The position numbers and the translations under genes were made by a program. A DNA stretch of 64,000 bases from Alligator mississippiensis (lineage: Eukaryota; Chordata; Crocodylia; Alligatoridae), in NCBI RefSeq assembly GCF_030867095.1, contig NC_081831.1, positions 22,296,001-22,360,000 on the forward strand, in the 5' to 3' direction. The notes below the pieces were generated by a model. It saw nothing but the letters and a program-made list of their open reading frames with translations, made no database searches and was not told the DNA's origin. Position 1 is the first letter of the stretch. Every line of letters begins with the position of its first letter. Of the stretch, positions 1 through 10,000 are shown one piece after another.

Positions 1-6
1 TGTATG
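1..6 (+). CDS. Possible 3' tip of an upstream ICAM-type Ig exon
   Basis: The window opens with bases that read as the last codons of an exon followed at once by a GTGAGT donor at 7. The ending is TAT plus one base in phase 1, the same form (Val-Tyr-x, phase 1) that closes the Ig exons of the ICAM genes downstream. ICAM1 lies upstream of ICAM4 in mammals, so an ICAM1-like gene is the natural guess. Only six bases are visible. I found no convincing transmembrane exon between 7 and 980. Confidence 0.25.
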
Positions 7-980
7 GTGAGTTTGGGATTGAGTTGGGGGCTTTACCAGACACCTTGGGGACCCCAGAGCTCTCTAGCCTGCGTCCTGACACATTGCTCTGCCTTCTCGA
101 GGCTCTGAGCTGGTCCCTGGGCCTGAGCCCCTGTCCCAGGCACCTTCTGTGCGGTGCTGCCTCAACTACAGCCAGGTGCCCCCCATGAGCAGACTTGAAA
201 CACAGGACACAGTGGGTACTGCTGGGGCCTGCTTAGCCACTTAAAGGGGCAGGGTCCTCAGAGAGAAAACATGCTGGCTGCCCTCTGTCCAGTGTCTGTG
301 GGAGCAAGGTCTGAGCATGAGTGGTACCTAGGGTGAGCAGGGGACTGTGATGGAGACAGGGCGTGGGAAGCCTTGTAGTTTCAGAGACCTTGGTGCTTTC
401 CCGGGTAAGCTGGAGGGGAGATAGGGAGTCTGCATGTAAAATTGAGCAGAGGCAGGTGGGCCATCCCTGAGGCGGATGAGTTCCACTTGCTTGGGGGTTA
501 ACAAAGCTGGGAGTGGGATGGACATCCTGACTGTTGGGGCCTGTCACTGCCCAGATGCCCCCTAGGCCAAGATTTGGGCTGTGTCAGGTACTGTACAACC
601 CCTCCAGATCAAGGACAGGGCCTTGTCATTCTGGGCACTAGCCAGACCACCCTGAGCCAAGACTGGGGCCCTGCCTTGTTCCCTTCCTTGTTCCCCGCAT
701 AAACAGCAGGTGACTTGTTCCCTGCAGGCTTTTCTGAGACCCTCCTAACCACAGACCTATTGAAGATTATGAAGGAAAAAAATGAGAGTAGGCATCTGGT
801 GCATGAGAATTGGGGGGCCAGGAAACCCAAACACCTGGGTTCTCTTGGCAGCTCTGGGAGGGGAGTGGAGTTATCTGGTGGGTTAGAGCTGGGGTGGGGT
901 GGTGCCCAGATGCCTGGGTTCTACATGCCTTTTGGAGTGCTGCAGCCCAGTACATGTGCCCCACCCTCCCTCCACTGCAG
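7..980. other. Non-coding stretch upstream of the ICAM4-like gene, partly duplicated at 25.6 kb
   Basis: No convincing exon is seen. About 330-690 resembles 25,590-25,960 over several hundred bases, so this stretch was part of the duplicated ICAM block. About 200-325 may be a worn Ig exon, because the homologous place at 25,445-25,580 is one. A motif around 560-640 (containing GTACTGTACAACCCCTCC) recurs near 25,860-25,935 and 27,905-28,165. The region 820-925 carries copies of a tRNA-like repeat described separately. Confidence 0.5.
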
Positions 981-2837
981 GTAGGCCAACACTGGGTTTT
1001 GCCCTGTCAAGGGCAGTGTCACAGGCACCCTTCAAGGTGCAGGCCCAAGTGGAAACCTGGCTGGTGTTGTATGGGAACTCCATATGGATCAACTGCAGCA
1101 CAACATGCAAGGACCCCAGTGCTATGGGTGATGTGGAGACTTCACTCGCCAAGCGCTACCTGGACATGGGGCCAGGCTGGCTGGCTGTGGAGCTCCATCA
1201 CTGAGTGGCACTCTGTGCCCCTGTGTGTCTTCCGCTGCTTCAGGCAGCTGCAGCAGTCAGCAGCCCCCATCACTGCATACCATATGTGCCACACATGAGT
1301 TGGGGGGGGGCTTTGGGGGACCTCTGATCTGTGCTGCCTCTAGCAGGGAGTGGGGTGAGGAGCCTCTGGGGTGCAAAGAGTGCCCCTGTCTCAGCCCCAC
1401 TCCCCCTGTCTGCCTGCAGAGACCGCAGCGCGGGTGGTGCTAGAGATGACCCCAGAGATGCAGCAGGGTAGCACCTACAACGTGACCTGCCGGGTAGAAA
1501 ATGTGGGGTCCCTGCAGAACCTCAGTGTGATGCTATACCGTGGGCACCAGATCCTGCACGCAAAGACCTTCAGTGATGATCTGGGGGCCAGGCCCCATGA
1601 CAAGCTCGTGACCTTCAACATGACTGCACGGCGCTACCACCAGGGCCAGAACATCAGCTGCCATGCGGTGCTGGACCTGGACCTGAATGGGCACAGGCTG
1701 GTGGTTGAGGAGAGCAGCCCTTCGACCAGTTTCAGAGTATATGGTGAGCTCCCACACCCATGCCCTGGTCCCCTAGCTTCCTGCATAACTCCTCCCCCCC
1801 GGGTTTCCCTGCAGCCACCAGTTCCCAGCTTCTCCCTCTGCCCCAGCTGCTCCCTTATGAAAGCAGGAGACTGCCCCCTTGCCCAAGGCAGTAGAGTCAC
1901 GTGCTTGGGCAGCGCAACATATGGGGAGGTGGGGGGGAATTTCCTATGGGTCCATATCCCATTCTCTCTTGGGGGTGGGTAGGAAAGAGGGTGTGGGATT
2001 TAATCCTTCATGTTTCCCCTTGCAGTCATGGGCCGTACTATGTCCCCCTGCTGGAAGCCAGCGACTCCCCTGGCTCTGAGCAATATGATGTCTATGTTAC
2101 ATGTTGAGAGAGTCCAAAGGAGGGCCACTCGCATGATCCAGGGACAGCAGGGCAGACCCTATGAGAGGCTATGGGACCTTAACTTTTTCAGCCTTCATAA
2201 GAGAAGGCTGAGAGGGGACCTGGTGGCTTTCTGTAAACTTACTAGGGGGGACCAGAGGGAAATGGGAGAGACCTTGTTCCCCCGAGCGTCTCCCGGAGTA
2301 ACAAGGAATAACGGCCATAAGTTGTTAGAGAGTAGGTTCAGACTAGACATTAGAAGGCACTACTTCACAGTCAGGGCGGCTAGGATCTGGAACCAACTTC
2401 CAAGGGAAGTGGTGCTGGCTCCTACCTTGGGGGGTCTTTAAAAGGAGGCTTGACGATTACGTAACTGGGGTCATTTGAGCCCAGTTTTCCCTCCTGTCCA
2501 GGGCAGAGGGTTGGAAGAAGATCTGCAAGGTCCCTTCCGACCCTGTATCTATGAATCTATGCTAGGGCAGCAAGACACAACTTGAGGGAAAGCGGAGCGT
2601 GGGGATCCTGTAGGTCCAGATCCTGTTCCCTCTTGGGAGTGGGTCAAGGAAGGGGCATGGGGTTTAACCCTTTGTGTCTCCCTTGCAGCCAACAGCCAGG
2701 CGCAGATCGTCGCGCTCAGCAGCATTGTGGCCTTAGTGATATTCCTGGTGGGCACTGGGGCTAGAGTGCTGGGGTGGCAGCTCCAGGCCCAGCAGAGAGA
2801 AGAGCGGAAGACTAGGAGCCTGGCACGGGGGGAGTGA
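981..2837 (+). pseudogene. ICAM4-like gene (two Ig domains plus TM), apparently broken
   Basis: Three exons are visible. The D1 exon begins at 981 after a CAG acceptor in phase 1 and contains INCSTTC, the integrin-contact context GDVETSLAK and GWLAVEL. D2 is 1,420-1,743, is open, and carries NVTC, NLSV, NMTA and NISC. The last exon is 2,689-2,837, with a hydrophobic helix around IVALSSIVALVIFLVG and a short basic tail (QREERKTRSLARGE). D2 and the last exon join in phase. D1 does not work: compared with ICAM5 D1 it lacks five bases before TEWHSVPLC, which shifts the frame, and the expected donor reads AT instead of GT near 1,285. No signal-peptide exon was found upstream. Two Ig domains plus TM, lying just upstream of ICAM5, match ICAM4. 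Pseudogene is favoured; an assembly error in D1 is the alternative. Confidence 0.7.
2095..2565 (+). mobile_element. CR1 LINE, 3' fragment
   Basis: The + strand encodes the C-terminal end of a CR1 ORF2 (QRRATRMIQG, RLRGDLVAF, NNGHKLLESRF, TVRAARIWNQLP), followed by the usual CR1 tail with GGTCCCTTCCGACCC and a CTATGAATCTATG ending. It lies inside the intron between D2 and the TM exon of the ICAM4-like gene. It is 5' truncated, as most CR1 copies are. Confidence 0.9.
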
Positions 2838-2971
2838 GGACAGAGGCCTCAGGCTGCTGGGGGGGTGGGAAGTGGAGCCCAGAGGAGACACTGGCACAGG
2901 ACAGGTCGGAAGCTCTGTCTTCCAGGTCTGTGGGGTCATTAGCAAGGCCTCATTAGCAGTGAACAATAGAG

Positions 2972-2977
2972 ATTAAA
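2972..2977 (+). terminator. Candidate poly(A) signal of the ICAM4-like gene
   Basis: ATTAAA lies 135 bases after the stop codon of the last ICAM4-like exon, just before the TG-rich microsatellite. This is the commonest variant of the AATAAA signal. It is inferred from position only. Confidence 0.35.
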
Positions 2978-2999
2978 GTTTTTAAGTATGTGAAGGACT

Positions 3000-3156
3000 G
3001 GATCATGTGTGTTCCCTGATGTGGGCATGTGTCTTGTGGCATATGTGTGTGCACCCTGGCATGTGTGCCCTGATGTGTCTGTGTTCCTTGCATGTGTGTT
3101 CCCTGGCATGCATCTCTGTGTGTGCATGTGGTAGGCATGTGTGTTTTGGTATGCAA

Positions 3157-3192
<36 letters not shown>

Positions 3193-3325
3193 TGATATGC
3201 GTGTGTGTGTGTCCTGTCATATGAGCATGTTGTGTATGTGCTCCCTAACATGCAAGCATCTGTGTGTGTACACGTGTTTCCCAACATTTAGGCATGTGTG
3301 TGCGTGTGCTCTGACATGACTCCAC
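3000..3325. repeat. TG-rich microsatellite tract
   Basis: Irregular TGTG/CATGTG repeats culminate in a pure (GT)n run around 3,160-3,190. The open frames across it on both strands (runs of His-Thr or Cys-Val) are by-products of the repeat. Confidence 0.9.
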
Positions 3326-3789
3326 CACCTTGCTCCCAGGTCTGGTGCATGCAAGGTGGCCATTCCAGGGGGGGTACCAGAGTCCACAGCTCCAGGCAGG
3401 ACACCTGGGCCATGCCACCCTAACACACTGGGGGCACCTGCACCCATTGAGGACATCCTGGCAGCTCTGAGGTTGCCCAGGGCTGGAGGCCTCCAAGAGC
3501 CATACTGAGGCCTAACAGCATCACTGGCCCTAGGCATTGCTGGTAGCAGCTGCAGGGCCAGTGCCTGGCCACAAGATGGTGCCAGGGGCCTGTGCAGGAA
3601 ACCAGCGCTTGTCAGTAGTGATTCACCTGCTGCAAGGAGCTCAGCTGCCCCAGGCTGTATGAAGGGGGATTCAGGGGTGGGCCCAGCTTCAACCCACACC
3701 CCTCCCTACCCATACCTGCCTGTGGCCAAGGGCCAGGTTTGCAGGGAGATCATTACCTGCTAACAACACCTTGGCAGCCTGCTACCCTC

Positions 3790-4075
3790 CTCACCCAGCA
3801 GCCGGGGCACCAGGCACTGGTGCAAGCCCTGGGACTGCAGAATGGTGCACTATGCCCTCTTGCAAGCACCTGGGCCATTACCATACACTCATGCAAGCAC
3901 CAGGGCTGTGCATTACGCACGCCTGCAAACACCAGGACTGAGCACTCATGTGAGCCCTGGGACTGCATGCATGTGCAAGCCCCAAGACCATGCACTAATG
4001 CAAGCACTGGGACTGCATGATGCACCCGCGCAAGTACCAGGATGATGTGCTGCACACATGCAAAGGCTACGACTG
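3790..4075. repeat. Minisatellite, unit about 35 bp
   Basis: A degenerate unit of the form 'TGCAAGCAC-CAGGGACTGCA-…-ATG' recurs seven or eight times with substitutions. No gene is seen here. Confidence 0.7.
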
Positions 4076-4329
4076 TGAGTGTGACTTCAGGGCTGTGAGC
4101 ATAAGACCTTGGCACCTGCACCAGCTCTGCCGCTGCCTGAGTGGGGACCTTGGGTGCTTCTTCCCTTTCCCTTCCCCACCCACCAACTGCAGAGCTCCTG
4201 GGGGTAGGGGCCGAGTCCAGCCCATGGATCCCATTGTCTGCAGGGGGCAGACCCTGGGCAGTAGCTGGTCTGGTGCAGAAAAGGGCCTACAACCTTCTGC
4301 CCTGTGCCAGTGTTGTTTCCAAAGGACAA

Positions 4330-4792
4330 TGTGAGTTCGTGCCCGGTGCGCTTTTGCCAATAAACACACAGGGGTGGAGGATCCAACTTAATCTTTATTG
4401 TTTCAAGTCTGCGCAGAGAGGGGTGCCTGGTGATCATTCACAAAACAAGCACGCTGGTTTCTACCTTTGGGTACCTTTTATACATGTTTGCAAGTGTATC
4501 GTTCAGTGATTGGTTACAAGCCACTGACATAAGACGTTCGCTACTGAGCATGTCTCTATACCTATGTTTTAGCCATGTATTTCATTTACATACATATATG
4601 TTTCATTAACATACTTTTGCTCTGCCCAGGGGTGTGATTTTTAGCATTATAATGAGACCTTTTTCTGAACTTCTTGCTATCTTACAGGTGACAGGGAGAC
4701 ATCATCCTGCTGGTGTTAGGGAGGCATTCCAGGAATCCTCCGCATCCCACACGTTGTGCTCTGCAAGCATCTCTTAACACACACATACCACA
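4330..4792 (-). mobile_element. Solo LTR fossil of an endogenous retrovirus-like element
   Basis: Read on the minus strand this 463-base segment has the order of a retroviral LTR. It opens with TGTGG, has a TATAAAAG box near 4,480, a polyadenylation signal (AATAAAG) near 4,395, a U5-like part, and ends in CACA. No internal retroviral region is seen on either side, so it is a solo LTR. It lies between the ICAM4-like gene and ICAM5. Family and age cannot be given from sequence alone. Confidence 0.65.
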
Positions 4793-6440
4793 CCCCTCCC
4801 AGCACCAGTAAGTTGCCTTAAGTATTCAGTTAGATATAGTTTGCAAAAGCTAGATATACCATAAAAAAGATTACATAAAAAGATTACATCACCAGCACCC
4901 CCACCCTCCCCCCAGCCTTGGCCACCTGCCCTCTCAATTTCCACCCTCCCAGGCGCCTTCTGGGAACCGGATGGTACCTCCTTTACCCCGATTGCTGTGC
5001 CCTTTCATGCCTCTGTTGCAACAGCCCAGGCGGGGCTGCCCACACTGCTGGGGAGGGAACAAGCAGCCAAGGCAGCTTTAGCGGGTTACCAGCTCCCTAG
5101 AAGCCTGGCCTTCTGCCAAAGGCAGCAGGAGAGGCTGGGCCCAGCCCAGGAACCCTGTTCCCCATGGCCTAGAGCTGCATGGGCCAGCAACTGAGCTGCC
5201 CTGATGCCATCTGGACCCACCAAGCTTGGGAGGGGAGGAGGAAAGGAGCCAGAGGGGCCATATTTTGGGCTGTGTGGGGCACAGTATACTGTGTACCTGG
5301 GCGGGGGCGGTCTGGGCTGCTTTTTATATAGGAAAAGCATCACAGAGAGAAACAGTGGCTTGACTTCAGCAGCCATTTCTAAAGGAGGGAATGAACCCCG
5401 CCCCTCTGGAAAGCTCTGACCCCCATGCTGCAGCAGAAAGAGAAGGAGGAAGCTAGGCACACAGCCTCTTTCTTCTTTTCTAGAGGGGAAATAAAATCCT
5501 TTCCCCCACAGCATCCCTCCACCCTGCCCCCCGACTTCCAGCACCTGTGGTCCAGCTGCCCGGGTCATACTGAAAGCTGCCAGGCAGTGCCAGCTCCTTC
5601 CCTGGTGCCTGCTGGTACCGTCCCTCCCTTCCTGGCCTGTCACCAGCCCCTGCTGTGGGAAAGGCCATGCTGGGTGGACAGAACCCTCCAGGCCTACATG
5701 GACATGCATGCCCATGCTTCTTCCCCTCCCCCTGCAGCCATGAGTGACACATGTTGGTGCAGGAGGACTCATGTGCAGGGCCCTGGGGGGGGGCGTGTGG
5801 GCAGGGGCCCCCATCGCCAGGCTGTGTGGGCTGTGCCAGCCTGAGCACTGCGATACAGGACGTGCTTTCTTTTCATTGTCACACTTGAGTCATGCATTGC
5901 CAGCTCCTGCTGCTGGCAGCTCCCACGCGGGTTTGGGGGGCGGGGGTCTACCTTGCCTCCGGGAGAGCCCTGAGCTCATGGTGCAGGGAGGGAAGGAGCC
6001 TTGTGAATGTGAGAGGACCCAACTAGAGGCAGCCATGCACTCAGCAGCCCATGGACATGAACAAGTCTTTGCCCACACTGATGGGGACATACGTGTTGGG
6101 AGATGCTGCCACATGGGCACCGGCTGCCAGAACATACACAACACTCCTGCTTCTAGGGCTGTGTCTGGTCTGCAAAGGCCAGGGTCCAGCTCCCCCAATG
6201 CCACCTCTAGCCCACCACAGAGCGCCCCCCCCCCCCCTCCAACCGCTGACCCCTACCCGAGGAGCTGCCTCCAGGGCTGCAGTTGCCCCTCCCTGGGCTT
6301 GAGTGGGGGGAAGAGCTGGGAGACAGAGTCCTGGCTGGAACAAGCTGAACGCAGCTGAGCTGGAGACATCTGTGCCCACCCACGACTGGGGATAGTGGTA
6401 CGGTGTCCGCCTCCACCCCCACCCCTGCTCTGGCACCTTC
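4793..6440. other. Intergenic, no gene recognised
   Basis: This GC-rich sequence has several chance open frames (for example 5,744-6,358 on +), but none shows a domain, a splice-consistent structure or a homologue elsewhere in the window. Confidence 0.6.
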
Positions 6441-7060
6441 CCCAGGCCCAGCCCCACTCCAGTCCCGGGTCCCTCCAGGCCGGAGACCCCGGGCACGACG
6501 GCCCCGCGGGGGTCCCGGCCGTCCCGGGTCGGGGAAGTGCATGGAGGCAGCCGCGGGGTGGGGGCGAAGGGGTTGCTGCTCCAGCCGGGGCTCGCAAGGG
6601 CGCTGCTGGAGCAGGCGGCAGGGCCGGCCGGGGCGGAGGCAGGTGGGGACCGGGGCTCCGTGCGCGGGGTCCTGGGGATGCCTCACCCGGCCCGGCCCGG
6701 CCCACCTGGGCGGAGCAGGTGCCCGCAGCGGGGGAGCCCGGCCCGTGCCCGGCGCCGGGGGTTGGGAGCGGCGCCGCGGGGGCGGAACCCGCGTGGGCCC
6801 CCCTGGGGCCGGGACCGGGGCTGGCTCCGCCTCGGAGCTCTCAGCGCAGCTCTCCTCCGTGCACAGCCCGGCCATGAGGCTCCGCGCTCCGCCGCCGCTG
6901 CTGCTGCTCCTGGCGCTAGCGGGTAGGAGCCGCCCGGATCGGGGCCCCGGGGGGGGGGGCGCTGCCGGGATCGGGGCCCCTGCGGGGGCAGGTACCGGAG
7001 AGAGGGTCTGATCGGGCGGGGGGAGGGGGACGAAGCTCCTGCCGGGGCTGGGGGAGGAGT
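6440..7060 (+). promoter_or_regulatory. ICAM5: CpG-rich promoter and first exon of ICAM5
   Basis: CpG density rises sharply from about 6,440 and falls after about 7,060, centred on the ICAM5 start codon at 6,874. There is no clear TATA box, so a CpG-island promoter is likely. The transcription start was not located. Confidence 0.6.
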
Positions 7061-10000
7061 GGTTAGAGCGGGGGGAGGGGGCGCGGGGGGCTGCGAGCCC
7101 CGACGCCTGGGCTCTCTCCAGCTCTGGGAGGGGAAGGGGGCTGGGGGGTGCGAGCAGGGCTAAGGGAGCTGAGAGCGCGGACGCCTGGGTTCTGTCCCCA
7201 AGTTTGGGAAGGGAGCGGCAGGCAGCAGCTCGGATGCCTGGGTTCCTAGGAGAGGACACAGGTTCAGGGGATGGAAGCAAAGGGGGGCTGGGAGTCGGAC
7301 ACCTGGGTTCTCTCAAGTTGTTGGAGGGTGGTGGGGTGAGGTGAGGTGAGGCAGGCTGGGGGACTGAAGCTCTTGCCAGTCACTTCCCCAGGGTCCCCGT
7401 GCAAGGGAAGCTCCTGTCACAGATTTTCTCATGAGGTTTGTGTGTCACATGCTTCTCTCTGGTGAGGCTGGGGGAGACGGTTTACTGGGGCTGGACAGCA
7501 GCCCAGGGCATGGAGGGCATTGGCCTGGCCCCACGTCTCCCCAGGCAGGGACCCCCTGAGCTTGAGTTGTGGTGTGATGGGGCCACGGGTGTGCTCAGTT
7601 CCAGGGCCCGCGTGGGGGGCCTTCGAGGTGGATGTGTGGCCAGTGGAAGCCGTGGTACCATTCGGTGGGACACTCCGGCTGAACTGCAGCACCACATGCC
7701 TGGATCCCAGCACCCGCGGCAGCCTGGAGACATCCCTTACCAAGGGCCAGAGCAAAAATGGGACTGGCTGGGTGGCCATAGAGCTGGTGGGTGTCACAGA
7801 GTGGGAGTCTTCCCCCCTGTGCTACTTCAACTGCGGTGGCACCAAGAAGACAACAGCGGCACGGATCTCACTGTACCGTGAGTGCCAGGCTGCAGAGCTG
7901 GGGGGGTCAGAGGCCCATGAGGAGGGGGTGTCGCCACAGAGAATGCCTCTTTGAACAGAGGTGAAAACACAGATCCAGGGCAGAGCAGGTCTTGGGGACT
8001 GGGCTCAATGCTGCAGCTGCCTGTTATTCTGGGTCTTGGCAGGCTGTGCATGGCTGTGTGGAGGCTCATGGGTATGTAACTGGGAGGAGCCTCCATGAAC
8101 AGCCACTGGCTCCCACACTGTGCCCACCAAGGCAGGGGTGGGCTGGGCACCTCAGCCACATGCCCCACTGCAGGAGTTGTTTCCCTCATGCTGCTACTGG
8201 AGTCTCTACCCTATTCCAGGAGTCCCAGAGCAGGTGATACTGGAACTGCCACCTGTGCTGGAGGAGGGCAAGACCTACCCTGTGACCTGCTGGGTGAGCA
8301 ATGTGGCGCCCATGAGGAACCTCACTGTGACCCTGCATCTTGGGGGCAAAGTGTTGCACACGAACATCCAGGGGGATCCCAGGGTCGGTGCTACCAACAT
8401 CACAGCCACCTTCAACATGACAGCGCAGCATGGGTACCATGGGCAGGACGTTGCCTGCCACACAGAGCTGGACCTGCGGCCCCATGGGCCTCTCCTCAAG
8501 AACACCTCTGCCCCCATCAACCTCAGCGTGTACAGTAAGTCTCCTTCCCTGTGAGTTAGAGAAGTGGGGGCTGGGTGCCCAGATGCTTGGGTTCTCTCTA
8601 ACTCTGAGAGGGGAGTGGAATCTGCTAGGTTAGGGGCATGGGCTAAAGCAGCATTTCTCAATCCATGGGTCACAACCCAGAAGTGGGTCACAAAAATATA
8701 TGAAAGGGTCACAAACAATCTTTAAAAATGGATTCTCCTTTAAAGGAAAAAAATGTGGGAAATGGTGACGTTTCCCTTGCAATCTGTCAGAGTTCCAGCT
8801 TGGAAGGGGCTGCTTGGGGCCCCCCATACCTCCCCCCACACACACCCCTGCCTCATACACTCTGGGGCTAGGGCCTGGGGCAGAGAGGAAGCAGGTTGGG
8901 AACGAGGGGCACTGGGTCAGGACTGGCCATTGATGCTTACAAATGGGTCCTGGTACAAAAAAGGTTTAGAGCTACTGGGCTAAAGAACCTAGCATAGCAG
9001 CTCTCATTTTGCTGCCTGGCTGGTTCTAGCCCAGCCCAGGGCTGAGACATGAGCTCTGCCCTTTGGGGCTTCCCTCTACCAAGACAAACACCAGGGGGGA
9101 AACTGAAGCATGGAGAGATGATATGACCTGGCTGGGAGACACCCAGGGGGCAGTGGCAGAGGCCTCCAGCTGCCTGCATCCTAGGCGGGGGCTCTCTCCA
9201 GCTTCCTTCACAGCCAGGGCTGGTTCCTTTCACATCCTGCAGCCTTCCCAGCAGCCCCACAGCTCCGAGCCCCCCACCGCGTGGAGGCTGACACAGAGGC
9301 AAACGTCAGCTGCTGGGCATCTGGTGTCTTTCCGGCTGTGGTGGCCCAGGTCAGCCTGCGCCTTGGGAACCAGAGCCTGGAGGTCTCCATCGCTACCTCA
9401 GGGGACATGGTAACAGCCCAAGCCACAGTGCAGTTCCTGGAGCCCGGAAAGCAGGAGCTGCACTGTACTGTATCCATGGGGCCTGTCACCAGAGCCACTG
9501 AGGGCCGTGTGGATGTTTATCGTGAGTAACCAGAACCCTGCCCAAGCTGTGGTGGGGCCAAGTGATGCTGCCCCCTGTGCAGCCTGACCCTGCTCTGCCT
9601 CACAGGCTTTCCTGCCCCCATCCTGGAGCTCAGCGACCCTGAGCCCCTTGTGGGCACCAATGTCACCCTGACCTGCCGCTCCCCAGCCACCAACCCCCCT
9701 GGTGTGTGGCTGCAGTTGCATGAGGCAGAGCAGATCCTGGCATCTGGGTCACAGCCCCAGCTCCAGCTCATGGTGCACAAGGGGGACCATGGTCGCCAGT
9801 TCATGTGTGACGCAAATCTCACTGTGGGCGGTGGGACCGTGGTGAAGAGAACATCTGCTCAGCTCACCGTGCACTGTGAGTCCTCATGTCTGCTCTCTGC
9901 TGCCCCAGGTTCCTGGGAGCCCTGACACGTGGGTTCTTTCTCTGCTCAGGGAAAGGAGTTGGGTGTGGGGCCTGAGCAGGGTTGGGACCCTGGACGCCTG

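Noticed and set aside
95-231. Possible last exon of the upstream ICAM gene (open to a stop near 240)
   Set aside because: There is no clear acceptor, no membrane helix and no ICAM tail motif; open frames of this size are common here.
2939-3320. His/Thr-rich and Cys/Val-rich open frames
   Set aside because: Translations of a TG microsatellite.
6207-7316. Minus-strand open frame of 369 codons across the ICAM5 promoter
   Set aside because: It is antisense to a CpG island, Pro/Arg/Ser-rich with no domain. It is explained by GC-rich composition and overlaps the true ICAM5 exon 1.
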